Of a stretch of DNA of 64,000 nt, positions 1 through 10,425 are shown in pieces. The notes below the pieces were generated by a model. The model worked only from the letters and a program-made list of their open reading frames with translations. It was not told the origin of the DNA and did not search any database. The position numbers and the translations under genes were made by a program. Origin of the DNA: Pleurodeles waltl (Eukaryota > Chordata > Amphibia > Caudata > Salamandridae); assembly GCF_031143425.1 (NCBI RefSeq), contig NW_027150005.1, forward strand, positions 95,149-159,148. Reading direction: 5' to 3'. Each line of letters starts with the position of its first letter. Position 1 is the stretch's first letter.

Positions 1-2193
1 TTCTGGGTAACAGAGCCTGGTCAGAGCCCCACAAGTCACCCCATCTTGGATTCCCCTAGGTGTCTAGTTTTCAAAAATGTGCAGGTTTGCTAGGTTTCCC
101 CAGGTGCCGGATGAGTTGGAGGCCAAAATCCACAGCTAGGCACTTAGTAAAAAACAGCTGTGTTTTCTTTCTGAAAATGTGATGTGTCCACTTCGTGTTT
201 TGGGGCATATCCTGTCGCGGTCGATAGGCCTACCCACACAAGTGAGGTACCATTTTTATCGGGAGACTTGGGGGAACGCTGGGTGGAAGGAAATTTGTGG
301 CTCCTCTCAGATTCCAGAACTTTCTGTCACCGAAATGACAGGAAAAAGTGTTTTTTTGCCAAATTTTGAGGTTTGAAAAGGATTCTGGGTAACAGAACCT
401 GGTCAGAGCCCCACAAGTCACCCTATCTTGGATTCCCCTAGGTGTCTAGTTTTCAAAAATGCACAGGTTTGCTAGGTTTCCCCAGGTGCCGGCTGAGCTA
501 GAGGCCAAAATCCACAGCTAGGCACTTAGTAAAAAACAGCTGTGTTTTCTTTCTGAAAATGTGATGTGTCCACGTCGTGTTTTGGGGCATATCCTGTCGC
601 GGGCGCTAGGCCTACCCACACAAGTGAGGCACCATTTTTATCGGAAGACTTGTGGGAACGCTGGGTGGAAGGAAATTTGTGGCTCCTTTCAGATTTCAGA
701 ACTTTCTGTCACCGAAATGACAAGAAGAAGTGTTTTTTTTGCCACATTTTGAGGTTTGCAAAGGATTCTGGGTAACAGAACCTGGTCAGAGCCCCACAAG
801 TCACCCCATCTTGGATTCCCCTAGGTGTCTAGTTTTCAAAAATGCACAGGTTTGCTAGGTTTCCCCAGGTGCCGGCTGAGCTAGAGGCCAAAATCCACAG
901 CTAGGCACTTAGTAAAAAACAGCTCTGTTTTCTTTCTGAAAATGTGATGTGTCCACGTTGTGTTTTGGAGCATATCCTGTCGCGGGCGCTAGGCCTACCC
1001 ACACAAGTGAGGCACCATTTTTATCAGAAGACTTGGGGGAACGCTGGGTGGGAGGAAATTTGTGGCTCCTCTCAGATTCCAGAACTTTCTGTCACCGAAA
1101 TCACAGGAAAAAGTGTTTTTATAGCCCAATTTTGAAGTTTGCAAAGGATTCTGGGTAACAGAACCTGGTCAGAGCCCCAAAAGTCACCCCATCTTGGATT
1201 CCCCTAGGTGTCTAGTTTTCAAAAATGTGCAGGTTTGCTAGGTTTCCCCAGGTGCCGGCTGAGTTGGAGGCCAAATTCCACAGCTAGGCACTTAGTAAAA
1301 AACAGCTCTGTTTTCTTTCTGAAAATGTGATGTGTCCACTTCGTGTTTTGGGGCATATCCTGTCGCGGGCGCTAGGCCTACCCACACAAGTGAGGTACAA
1401 TTTTTATCGGGAGACTTGGGGGAACGCTGGGTGGAAGGAAATTTGTGGCTCCTCTCAGGTTCCAGAACTTTCTGTCACCGAAATGACAGGAAAAAGTTTT
1501 TTTTTTGCCAAATTTTGAGGTTTGAAAAGGATTCTGGGTAACAGAACCTGGTCAGAGCCCCACAAGTCACCCCATCTTGGATTCCCCTAGGTGTCTAGTT
1601 TTCAAAAATGCACAGGTTTGCTAGGTTTCCCCAGGTGCCGGCTGAGCTAGAGGCCAAAATCCACAGCTAGGCACTTAGTAAAAAACAGCTTTTTTTTCTT
1701 TCTGAAAATGTGATGTGTCCACGTCGTGTTTTGGGGCATATCCTGTCGCGGGCGCTAGGCCTACCCACACAAGTGAGGTACCATTTTTATCGGGAGACTT
1801 GGGGGAACGCTGGGTGGAAGGAAATTTGTGGCTCCTCTCAAATTCCAGAACTTTCTGTCCCCGAAATGACAGGAAAAAGTTAGTTTTTTAGCCAAATTTT
1901 GAAGTTTGCAAAGGATTCTGGGTAACAGAACCTGGTCAGAGCCCCACAAGTCACCCCATCTTGGATTCCCCTAGGTGTCTAGTTTTCAAAAATGCACAGG
2001 TTTGCTAGGTTTCCCCTGGTGCCGGCTGAGCTAGAGGCCAAAATCCATAGCTAGGCACTTTGTAAAAAAACAGCTCTTTTTTCTTTTTGAAAATGTGCTG
2101 TGTCCACGTTGTGTTTTGGGGCATATCCTGTCGCGGGCGCTAGGCCTACCCACACAAGTGAGGTATAATTTTTATCGGGAGACTTGGGGGAAC
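1..2193 (-). repeat. Left 383-bp satellite array (diverged, inverted)
   Basis: About 5.7 tandem monomers of 382-383 bp run on the minus strand. The phrase TTCTGGGTAACAGA recurs near 1, 384, 767, 1149, 1532 and 1916. It is the reverse complement of the monomer that fills the window from 22739 onward. Monomers here differ from that array at shared sites: on the minus strand they read GTGGGGCTCTGACC where the right array reads GTGTGGCTCGGACC, and they have GGCCTCTAGC where the right has GGCCTGTAGC. The array continues past the window's left edge, so its length is unknown. At 2193 it stops part-way through a monomer and joins the non-repeated head block. The short open frames on both strands are by-products of the repeat and I do not call them genes. 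Confidence 0.95.
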
Positions 2194-3262
2194 ATAGAAT
2201 AGCAAAACAAGTGTTATTGCCCCTTGTCTTTCTCTACATTTTTTCCTTCCAAATGTAAGACAGTGTGTAAAAAAGACGTCTATTTGAGAAATGCCCTGTA
2301 ATTCACATGCTAGTATGGACTCCCCGGAATTCAGAGATGTGCAAATAACCACTGCTGCTCAACACCTTATCTTGTGCCCATTTTGGAAATACAAAGGTTT
2401 TCTTGATAGCTATTTTTTACTCTTTATATGTCAGCAAATTAATTGCTGTATACCCGGTATAGAATGAAAACCCACTACAGTGTGCAGGTCATTTATTGGC
2501 TCTGGGTACCTAGAGTTCTTGATGAACCTACAAGCCCTATATATCCCCGCAACCAGAAGAGTCCAGCAGACTTAACGGTATATTGCTTTCAAAAATCTGA
2601 CATTGCAGGAAAAAGTTACAGAGTAAAACGTAGAGACAAATTGCAGATTATTTCACCTCAATTTCAATATTTTTCTTTTTCAGTTGTTATTTTCTGTAGG
2701 AAACCCTTGTAGGATCTACACAAATTACCCCTTGCTGAATTCAGAATTTTGTCTACTTTTCAGAAATGTTGTGGTGTCTGGGATCTAGCAGTGGTTTCAT
2801 GCCCATTTCTGTCACTGACTGGAAGGAGGTTGAAAGCACAAAAAATTGTAAAAATGGGGTATGTCCCAGTAAAATGCCAAAATTGTGTTGAAAAATTGGG
2901 TTTTATGATTCAAGTCTGCCTGTTCCTGACAGCTGGGAAGCTGGTGATTTTAGCAACACAAATCCTTTGTTGATGCCATTTTCAGGGAAAAAAACACAAG
3001 CCTTCATCTGCAGCCCCTTTTTCCCATTTTTTAAAAACAAACAACATTTTCACTGTATTTTGGCTAATTTCTTGGCCTCCTTCTGGGGAACCCACAAAGT
3101 CTGGGTACCTCTAGAATCCCTAGGATGTTGGAAAAAATGGACGCAAATTTGGCGTGGGTAGCTTATGTGAACAAAAAGTTATGAGGGCCTAAGCGCGAAC
3201 TGCCCCAAATAGCCAAAAAAAGGCTCGGCACAGGAGGGGGGAAAGGCCTGGCAGCGAAGGGG
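2194..3262 (-). mobile_element. Left head block of satellite-bearing element
   Basis: This ~1.07-kb non-tandem segment is the reverse complement of 21667-22738. The two can be followed end to end with only scattered differences. Examples are GGCCTGGCAGCGAAGGGG at 3245-3262 against CCCCTTCGCTGCCAGGCC at 21667-21684, and the GACGTCTATTTGAGAAATG stretch near 2274. It lies between the tandem array and a TTAA. Its outer end begins CCCC next to TTAA, as in piggyBac-type termini, but I see no transposase. Its open frames (2443-2712 and 2749-2973) also appear in the right copy. That follows from high nucleotide identity and does not show coding. It is most likely one end of a non-autonomous DNA element carrying the 383-bp repeats internally, with the other end off-window. 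Confidence 0.85.
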
Positions 3263-3266
3263 TTAA
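3263..3266. other. TTAA junction of left element (candidate target site)
   Basis: The repeat-head similarity stops exactly at TTAA. The sequence beyond it is a decayed L1 ORF2 that does not match the sequence outside the right element. PiggyBac-family elements insert at and duplicate TTAA, and their termini usually begin CCC. Only the inner copy of the target site is in the window, so the duplication cannot be confirmed. Confidence 0.6.
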
Positions 3267-4913
3267 AGTGTATGAGTTTAAAGAACGTATTGCAGGAAAT
3301 TGTGCATACCAATGAGCACATCCTGCACCACCACGCCTCCTCAATCAGAGTCTGTGATTCTTCCTCCTATGAAGTTTTGGTCAGAAACTGGGTTTTAGGT
3401 TTGTCAGTTAGCATAGCTTTGTATAAGTGTTAGACCAGGTGCCACGTCCCTCCCAGTTCCAAAAGTGACCATAAAAGGAGCGAGGACGGAGGAGAAGCTG
3501 GATAGGTGGACCAGAGCTCCTGAACTATATTGGTTATAATAGCATATAGTAGGAACTCTCCATCCCCCACTGCAAATGCTTGCTGTGCAGCCACAAAGGG
3601 AAAAAATTCCTCATTAGGATAAAGGGCTCTCAGCATCTCACATCCCCATTCCAACCATGCTGCAATGTCCACTGCAGCCTCCAAAGTTCAAAAAGCAAAC
3701 AATTCCCAAAAATTGAAGTCCCAGGCAAAAGGCACCCTCCCTAGCACGACCCTCACAGACCTTTCCCGTAGGGATGCTGTGCGTTTAAGAGGTACGGAAC
3801 TTTGGTCAAGTCCCGGCCACCAGAAAACAGAAGGTACGTTAGTGCAACAGCCTGAGTTTCATCTGCCAAGAGTGTCTTTTCCCATTCCATTCATATGCAA
3901 ACCAATGCACTGTGTTTTATTGTTGGGAAGCCAGGTAGTATGTCTACATATTTGGTACCAAGAGGCTACCTTCCAAAGTAGGCGGATACAAATGCTCCTG
4001 GGACACCTTGTATCTCCCCCCTCCAAATGAGTGTAGTGAGAAAGGAATGCAAATATACCTGTATGACCCCCAGGGTAGGGTATTGAAGAAGTGTTGCATG
4101 GTGTAGAGTCAATAGGACAGGAATACCATCTTTGCCACCACAACTCTTCCGATGAACAATGTGGAAGAGTATTTCAAAATTGTAATAATGCTCTTAAAAC
4201 CCTCCACCACCCTATCCATATTATACTGCTTAAATTGTTGGTGCATAGATGCCACCATAACTCACAGGTACCAAGGCAGTAGAGTAGTAGGATCCGCTTT
4301 TGCCATCCTCCCCAGCAGGAACACCAGTGACTAATGTTGATTAATTCAGAGTCCTGTAAAGTCCCCAAAGACATCAAGACACCGCAAGAGTAGGGGCAAT
4401 GATTCCCTGAGTGAGGTAAGATAGAAGAGAGTGTCATCTTAATAGAGGGACACCAAATGGGTTGTGTCTCCGATCCGAACACCCACCCTTACTTCTCCTG
4501 CCTAATTTGAATCGTCAAGGGTTCCAGGGCGAGCGTGAAGAGCGACAATGGACAACCCTGTTGCGTCCTCCAGCCCACCCTCCATGGTGCCAAGCACAAG
4601 TGGCCCAGTGACCCTAACAGTGGGTTCAGTGTACAACAGTCGTATACATAAGCTGAACTGTGTTCCAAACCCCTTGCTTCAAGCAGCTCATCAGGTATAT
4701 CCAGTCAACAGCATCAAATGCCTTGAATATAGCAATGGACACTTCCAGCACTTCATCCCTGATATCCTCAACCTCATGCACCACATGCATTAAAATCCTC
4801 AGGTTCATGGTCGTGTTCCTTCCAGGTGTAAATTCACATTGGTCTAAATGTACTAATCATGAAATCACTGGCCACAGTCTGAGAGCGAGTACTTTGCTCC
4901 ACCAACAAACTTA
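3267..4913 (-). pseudogene. L1-type LINE ORF2 fragment (reverse transcriptase and downstream), degenerate
   Basis: Minus-strand translation in shifting frames gives the ordered landmarks of an L1 ORF2 reverse transcriptase. DQCEFTPGRNTTMNLR lies near 4845-4800, KAFDAVDW near 4716-4693, and QQGCPLSLFTLALEPL near 4565-4515. The catalytic YxDD box is at about 4433-4444, where the second residue is a stop codon (TAA at 4439-4441). Further on, LFIGRVVVAKM lies near 4155-4125, FFPFVAAQQAF near 3603-3571, and a final FKLIHF sits against the TTAA at 3266. The order and spacing fit the RT core, thumb and connection of L1. Several frameshifts and stops show it is dead. The N-terminal endonuclease is missing, and the 3' part is interrupted by the satellite-bearing element. 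The family call rests on motifs recalled from L1 proteins. Confidence 0.85.
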
Positions 4914-5084
4914 GGACTTGATTTAGAGTTTGGTGGATGGGGTTACTCCGTCACAAACGTGACAGACATCCCCTCCACTGTATTACAATTCCATTACATC
5001 CTATGAACATCGTAATACCGTGGACGGGATTTCTGTCACATTTGTGACGGAGTAATCCCATCCACCAAACTCTAAATCAGGCCC
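4914..5084. mobile_element. Miniature inverted-repeat element (~171 bp)
   Basis: The stretch folds back along most of its length. GATTTAGAGTTTGGTGGATG at 4921-4940 is mirrored by CATCCACCAAACTCTAAATC at 5060-5079, and CTCCGTCACAAACGTGACAG is mirrored by CTGTCACATTTGTGACGGAG with one central difference. The middle carries a further imperfect pair around the ATTCCATTACATCCTATGAA stretch. TTA precedes the left end and TTC follows the right end, so a 3-bp TTA target duplication with one later change is possible. That would suit PIF/Harbinger-type miniature elements, but the superfamily is uncertain. It has no coding capacity. It lies exactly between the L1 fragment and the gypsy gag relic. Confidence 0.85.
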
Positions 5085-5087
5085 TTC

Positions 5088-5900
5088 ATTTTTTACCATC
5101 AATTTCAACTTTGGCATATGGGTCAACACACTCTGACTCATCACATTCATGAACTATCAAAGCCATCTCTTTAGTAGTTCTTTCTGCGTTAACACACCTA
5201 TCCTGTTCCTGTTACTTTGGCAAACACTGGCGAAATGTATAATTTTGCTACATATCCGACAAGTCACACTTTTCGCTGGACATTGCCGACCTGAAGGTAT
5301 GTGATTGGGAAACCCACATTGAAAATAGATTTTTTTAAACTTGAAAAATGGGTTCGATTTTTTTCTATGCTTTGTACCCTTCATGTTTTTTCTGAAGAGA
5401 CCCTTGTTTCCATGCACTGTGTTCCCTCGTGTTTTTATCCGCTACAGCACTCACCCCTGGGTTTTCTTTCTTTACTAGTTCTTTGAATGTTTTATGGGAA
5501 ATCTCAATACTTTTCAAATTGTCAATGGTGTTCCCTAAGGACAATTGTTTTAGACTGAGTAGCTTCTCCGGGACCTTCTTATCCCAACACCTGACTATGA
5601 TCTGATCTCTATGTAATTAAGATGTGAATTCCCCAAATCACAGTACACAGCTAGGATGCATTAAGCTGACACATACACATCAGTTGACTCGTCCTGGTGC
5701 TGAGTGAAAAACTAGTGCCTATTAATTATCAGGCTTGGTTGTGTGTCGAACTGCTTTTCCAATTATGCACAGCCTCCTGGTACTCATCTAACATTTTCTT
5801 CACCTGAGCCATCTTGCACTACTGGAGGCAAATGTTCATAAAAAGCCTGCCCTTCAAATCGGAAATTATGTTCCAGTCCTTTCTTCTAAGGGGCCAGCCA
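5088..5900 (-). pseudogene. Ty3/gypsy gag relic with tandem zinc knuckles, degenerate
   Basis: The minus strand read across several frames shows gypsy Gag landmarks in order. GQAFYEHLPP lies near 5850, FFTQHQDESTDVYVSA near 5710-5665, and RDQIIVRCWDKKV near 5612-5575. Then come a basic stretch and two cysteine motifs (QCGFPNHIPSGRQC, then CRICSKIIHFASVC) near 5315-5215. The second is a good CCHC knuckle. The spacing fits capsid followed by nucleocapsid of the gypsy group whose Gag ends with two knuckles. After the knuckles, DESECVDPYAKVEIDG leads toward where protease should start, but the sequence breaks at the miniature element ending at 5084. Frameshifts (one near 5400) and stops make it non-functional. 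The upstream limit near 5900 is approximate. I do not see LTRs. Confidence 0.75.
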
Positions 5901-7476
5901 TGGATTCTATCCAGGAGCATGCTGTGGGAGTAATTTCCCAATAAATTGCATTGACTCAGAGAAGGTTGTCATTGGAAGGGGCTGGCCCCTCTTGTGCTTG
6001 CCAACATGTACCTAACTGTTAAATCCTGTGCTCCTCTAGTTGGGAACCACTCTCATTTGACTGTGAAAGAACCTGCCCAAAGGAATCTGTTGTCTACAGT
6101 TAACTGAACCACATCGCCTAACAACCTGCCAGTTAAAAGAAAAAAAAACTAAATCAAAACATGGCACAGTAATTTTAGCGGCTTCTGCCATTTGCACTTT
6201 CACTAGTAACTTTCTGTTGTTATTGAGGGCTCTCCTTCAGACACCCCTGTGGCTGGGAGCAGTCTAGGTGCTCAACAGACAGCTACTGACAAATCTAATG
6301 GCTCTTGCTCCCTGTTGTCCCAATTGTTAAAGAGCCCCTTACTTTCCTATGTGAAAGCTCCTGTTAGCTCTGGGTGTGGGGTTGACTTTGGTAATTCTAC
6401 ACAACAGGCTTCTTGTGAGGATAATTTTCCTTTGAAGTTGGATGTATTGAGCCAACCCCACCCTTTGCTTTTCCGTACGTATCAGTCATGGCCAATATTA
6501 CAAAATTAAAATTAGTGCAAGAGGTGACTGTTGGTATGTAAGGTGTTACATTGACTATGTAGGCATATGGGATTCAGCATTGCAGAAAGCAGCCAAATAT
6601 TAATGACCAGAAGAGTGTGCTGGGTTGGACTGTCTCATAAGGCTCCAAATGGGGATGTGTTGTTCTTAATTTTAGAACTCAAGATGTGGAGCAAAGCTTG
6701 TTAGATGAGCCTCATTTTTCATTTTATGAGTGCTCACAAATCTTGCCCCTGCCATTAGGTTATTTTTAAAAACCCTCCTATGTTGCCTTTCTTTTCATTC
6801 TGGTATGATTTTTCCTCCTGTTCCAGGTTTGAGAATGTCCCAAACAGTTAACAATGCCAGCACCCTGCTCCTAACCAGGTTTGAGATACTTGATTGGTTC
6901 TCAGGGCCAGATTGACTTATAAATCTACCTGTAGGTAAGTGGTCTTCAAGTGAAAAATGTGCAATTGTTATGAATTTAGAGAAGGTACACAGTCTTACGG
7001 CCAAGGGTTCTGAGCTTGTGTTTAGCTTCCTATCTTGAAATGTTGCAGGGATTCATGGTAAGCTGTCTCAGCCAGATTGGGTTTATGTGCTGGGTAAATA
7101 TGAGTTTATAATCATGCAAGTAACCTGGGCTACAACCCCTATCAGTGCAACAGGTTTTCCTGGTACTCCATACCTGAGAATCTCTCAAATTCTGTGCATC
7201 TGAAAGGTGGCTTAGCTATATGGGTCAAGCTTGGGTTTAAAACTCAATCTGACCCATTGGATTTTAATAGCTCCATGACTTAAGTGTTGTTATTCGCGTA
7301 GATTTTATTTTTTTATGTTCATTTTTATAATAATGATTTTACAACTACTTCCAATAAGTAGTTTTGTAGCCCTTTTTAAGATGATTTTTTTAATTGTATG
7401 ATGAGGTATAATCTACCTTTGTGTAATGTCATTATATGTTGTGATTTTAATGCTAAATTTAATATGTACTAATGAG
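5901..7476. other. Unassigned spacer sequence
   Basis: I recognise no gene or repeat in these ~1.6 kb. The longest frames (6249-6509 plus, 6795-7004 minus) lack recognisable domains and have the composition of chance frames. The first part may include more of the neighbouring gag relic's 5' end, but no motif supports that. From about 7270 the sequence becomes AT-rich. Confidence 0.5.
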
Positions 7477-8200
7477 TTAGGGCCAGATGTATCAAAGCTT
7501 TTTGCATTTGCAAACGGTGTGAATGCCCGTTTGCGAATGCAAAAAGCCATTTCAGAATGTATTAAAGGCATTCTGAAAGCAATTTTAAGGAATTGCTAAA
7601 ATAGCGACTCCTTAAAATTGCAACCCTGTTTAGAGAGTCGCAAATTGCAACTCTCTAAATAAGAAATTGCAAATAAGGATTCCTTATTTGCGATCTCTAA
7701 AGCACATGTAAGAAGCTATTCCTAAATGCGAATTGGGCATTTAGGAATCGCTATTTACCACCAAGTTGAACTTGGTGGTAACCATGTGCAAATTTAAAAA
7801 ATGCATTTAAAATGCATTTTTAAAATGTACATGTAAAGCACACATGCCCTTTTGGCATGTGTGCACCTTACATGTCCTAAAAAACTTTTGGGGGTGCAGC
7901 AGAGGGGGCCTTAGGCCCTCAGCACCCTGGGGTTTTGCATTTCCAAAATTGCGATTTCCAGTTAAGAAATCGCAATTTTGGAAATGCAAAAAAATCGCAA
8001 ATATGGGCCAACAGGCCCATAGGTGCGAATGGGGCCGGTATCGCAATTTGCGATTCGGTAATAGCATTTGCGATTTTTAAAAAATCACTATTATCGAATC
8101 GCAATTGTGATACATTGCATTTTGCGAATCAGAAATAGCGATTTCTTAAAAAACGCTATTTCCTAATCGCAAAAGGCATTCTTGGTACATATGGCCCTTA
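7477..8200. mobile_element. TTA-flanked hairpin-chain element (718 bp), Harbinger-like MITE candidate
   Basis: The element spans 7480-8197 between direct TTA copies (7477-7479 and 8198-8200). Its termini are imperfect inverted repeats: GGGCCAGATGTATCAAAG at the left, and GGGCCATATGTACCAAG on the minus strand at the right. A 3-bp TTA duplication is typical of PIF/Harbinger. Almost the whole interior is a row of separate hairpins: 7497-7547, 7550-7578, 7579-7621, 7629-7659, 7669-7691, 7719-7747, 7755-7781 (13-bp perfect arms), about 7796-7824, 7829-7875, about 7892-7927, 7933-7991 (26-bp perfect arms), 8003-8020, 8040-8054 and 8124-8170. There is no transposase, and the open frames near 7807-8138 are reflections of the palindromes. 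Confidence 0.85.
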
Positions 8201-9024
8201 GTTTCCAAATGTTATGATGTTATTGTTATGCAGGGCTCTTCTGATTGTATGGGTGTTTACTTAGGGCATTATGTTCTGGCACGGGATCTTATTAACATCC
8301 ATGAGGCAGACTGCAACAGTGAACCAAGGATTCCCACTTTCTACAGCAGAGTGTGAATCCATAATTGATTACATTTTTGCCACTCAGGGTATATTCCAGA
8401 GCCTGGAGAAGTGTTAGATACCAGATGATAGGTATGGAGATTATAAAACCTTGGTAGCTACCTTTGCCTTACCTCTGAACTACATGTTTCAGAGTCTATA
8501 GATATTCCGCCTCTACCCAAACATAATCGACTCAGTCTAGTCTTGTGTTGTGTTTGTCCAATCCTACTGAGTTTCTGAACAGGTTAATTAAAACTAATAT
8601 GGATAATTTCTTGGCATGTCTGTACAGTCCCCTGGAAGATTGATGATCTGAGCTAACAAATCTTTAAGGTCACATTGTAACCCAGGATAAAAGGGCAAAC
8701 CTATTTTTCCTCAGGCTATACAGACTCAGAAACCAATTGATTAAAAGTAGTCAAATAAGAATTTGAGTCAATTCAATTAATCTTTATTTAAAAGTCTGAG
8801 ACAATCCTTAAAGCAAATAAATGTAAAAATATTATACAATGTACAAATATTATAAATTCATTTGTTTACGATACAAACAGATGATTTAAGAAAACAACCC
8901 ATTCTAAAAACACACATCCTCAATAGGCAACATTTGTAGAAAATGCAGGACAACTCTACATTATTTAAATGCATGTATCTTTAAGAGTAGACTCACTGAC
9001 TCAGTAGTTACATTAGATCACTGA
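8201..9024. other. Unassigned sequence upstream of gypsy relic
   Basis: No gene is recognised here. The position just 5' of a plus-strand nucleocapsid relic suggests that decayed gag or a leader could lie here, but I found no convincing capsid motif. The part from 8760 to 8960 is strongly AT-rich. Confidence 0.4.
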
Positions 9025-9273
9025 TTGCCAGAAACAAAGACTGATTGTAGTAAAATGGATCAAAAGGTAGTAATAATTTCAGAAAATAAATCTAAATCTA
9101 AAATGATAGAAAAAGTGAACCTATGGATATCAGAGAGATCTAAAGAAGAAAGACAGAGACATCAAAATCAGAATCTTTGTCTCTTCTGCGAAAAGGCAGG
9201 TCATTTCCTTAGAGAGTGTAAGGTAACCCCAAAGGCAAACCTACAGCAGTTTCAGTGGTTGTTAAGGAGGTAG
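9025..9273 (+). pseudogene. Ty3/gypsy gag C-terminus with CCHC zinc knuckle
   Basis: An 82-residue frame contains a single retroviral-type knuckle, CLFCEKAGHFLREC, with C52, C55, H60 and C65 in the C-x2-C-x4-H-x4-C spacing. It is preceded by a charged SERSKEERQRHQNQN stretch. That combination (EERQRR-like lead followed by one knuckle) is typical of the C-terminal Gag of vertebrate sushi-ichi-type chromoviruses. This knuckle would bind the element's RNA. The capsid part is not recognisable upstream. The stop at 9271-9273 precedes the protease relic by about 125 bp, so the region is one broken gag-pol. The start used here is only the first codon of the open stretch and is not a real gene start. 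Confidence 0.75.
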
Positions 9274-9397
9274 AAAACTCCAGAGCCTTGTAGTTGTCAA
9301 GCCCCAACTTTCATGTGAACAAGATGTAAAGGTCTTTAAGGAACTAGGTAATCCTTTTATGGAAAAGTCAATGTAACATTTTCATCTACCTGTACAA

Positions 9398-9740
9398 TTG
9401 GAATGGATGCCTAACAACAAAGTTTCTGTTGATGTTCTAATTGACTTAGAGGCAAAAGGAAACTTCATGGACTTATCTTTTGCTAAAGATTTGGGCATTC
9501 CAACTACTGACAGCAACAATGTGGATAAAATCCATAGATGGCGGGTAATTCTGTCAGGACCAGTTAATTTAAAAAAAATCAGTTATCCACGACGATTTCA
9601 AGTGGATATCAAGAAGAGGCCCAATTTGATTTCATTTCAGCACATCCATCTAGGGCGATTCTTGGCCTCTCTTGGTTACACCTACATAATTCAAGTATTG
9701 ATTGAGCATCAAGGAGTCTAAATTTTAGATGCTCCTTCTG
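9398..9740 (+). pseudogene. Ty3/gypsy aspartic protease relic
   Basis: The frame at 9398-9721 reads VDVLIDLEAKGNFMDLSFAKDLGIP. It aligns by eye with the gypsy protease core, in which the catalytic Asp is followed by Ser/Thr-Gly-Ala. Here the Asp remains but the next two positions are Leu-Glu, so the active-site loop is destroyed. Farther on, SGPVNLK fits the flap side. After a one-base frame change near 9620 the sequence reads ILGLSWLHLHN (about 9657-9690), which is the usual end of the protease domain before reverse transcriptase. RT and RNase H do not follow. The sequence passes within ~100 bp to integrase remnants. Confidence 0.75.
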
Positions 9741-9814
9741 CTTTAAGCAGTGTCTGCAGAAAACTGAATTGAACCACGAGATTTTTCATTGTATCAATCC
9801 TTTGATTGCTGAAT

Positions 9815-10425
9815 AGATCTTCAACCTGGAGCTGAACTGATGAGATGGTCAGACTTAGAGAATGAAGGAATGGCTCGAACAATATTTGTGATGTCAGACC
9901 CTACATGATAATTCTAATTGTAGAACTTGGTTATAGAATGCAGAATTTGCATAAAATAATTGCACTGGCAAGTTTTCAGGGTTTTCGCCTTTCTTCTGTA
10001 TTTACGGTTTTCACCAGCATGATTATGAATACAGAAATTCAGACACCCAATCTAGTACCTGCAGCAAATGAGTTTCACAAACATCATATTGAGATTCGAA
10101 ACACTCCTCAAAACAATCTAGAACAAGCAAAGAAAAGGTACAAAGAATTTGCTGGTAGGCATAGTAAGCCTGAATGGGTGTATAACACTGGGGAACAAAT
10201 ATGGCTGCCTCCAAAATATTTATGCTTTAGAGGCCACAGCAAATTTCAGCCTAAGTTTGTTGTGCCTTTTAAAATCCTTAAAGTAATCAATTAATCCTGT
10301 TGCTGTAAAGTTAAAGTTGCCCAGCACATTTCCAGTACATCCAGGTTTTCATGTTTGCTTGATCAAGCCAGTAATTGAAGGAACTCGCTTACCAGCAGTA
10401 GTACCTCTGGTTGATATAAGGATCA
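9815..10425 (+). pseudogene. Ty3/gypsy integrase C-terminal part, degenerate
   Basis: Around 9820-9870 the bases still resemble the coding stretch for the conserved HP-x-TDGQTER box of gypsy integrases (ACTGATGAGATGGTCAGACT). From about 9941 the sequence reads NAEFA, stop, NNCTG then FSPFFCIYGFH, the usual end of the catalytic core. The frame at 9905-10294 then gives AKKRYKEFAGRHSKPEWVYN followed by GEQIWLPPKYL and KFVVPFKILKVIN, which matches the GPF/Y-containing C-terminal module. A frame change near 10295 leads to LPSTFPVHPGFHVCLIKPV, the linker toward the chromodomain. The zinc-binding N-terminus and most of the DDE core are missing. It is clearly inactive. Confidence 0.8.
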
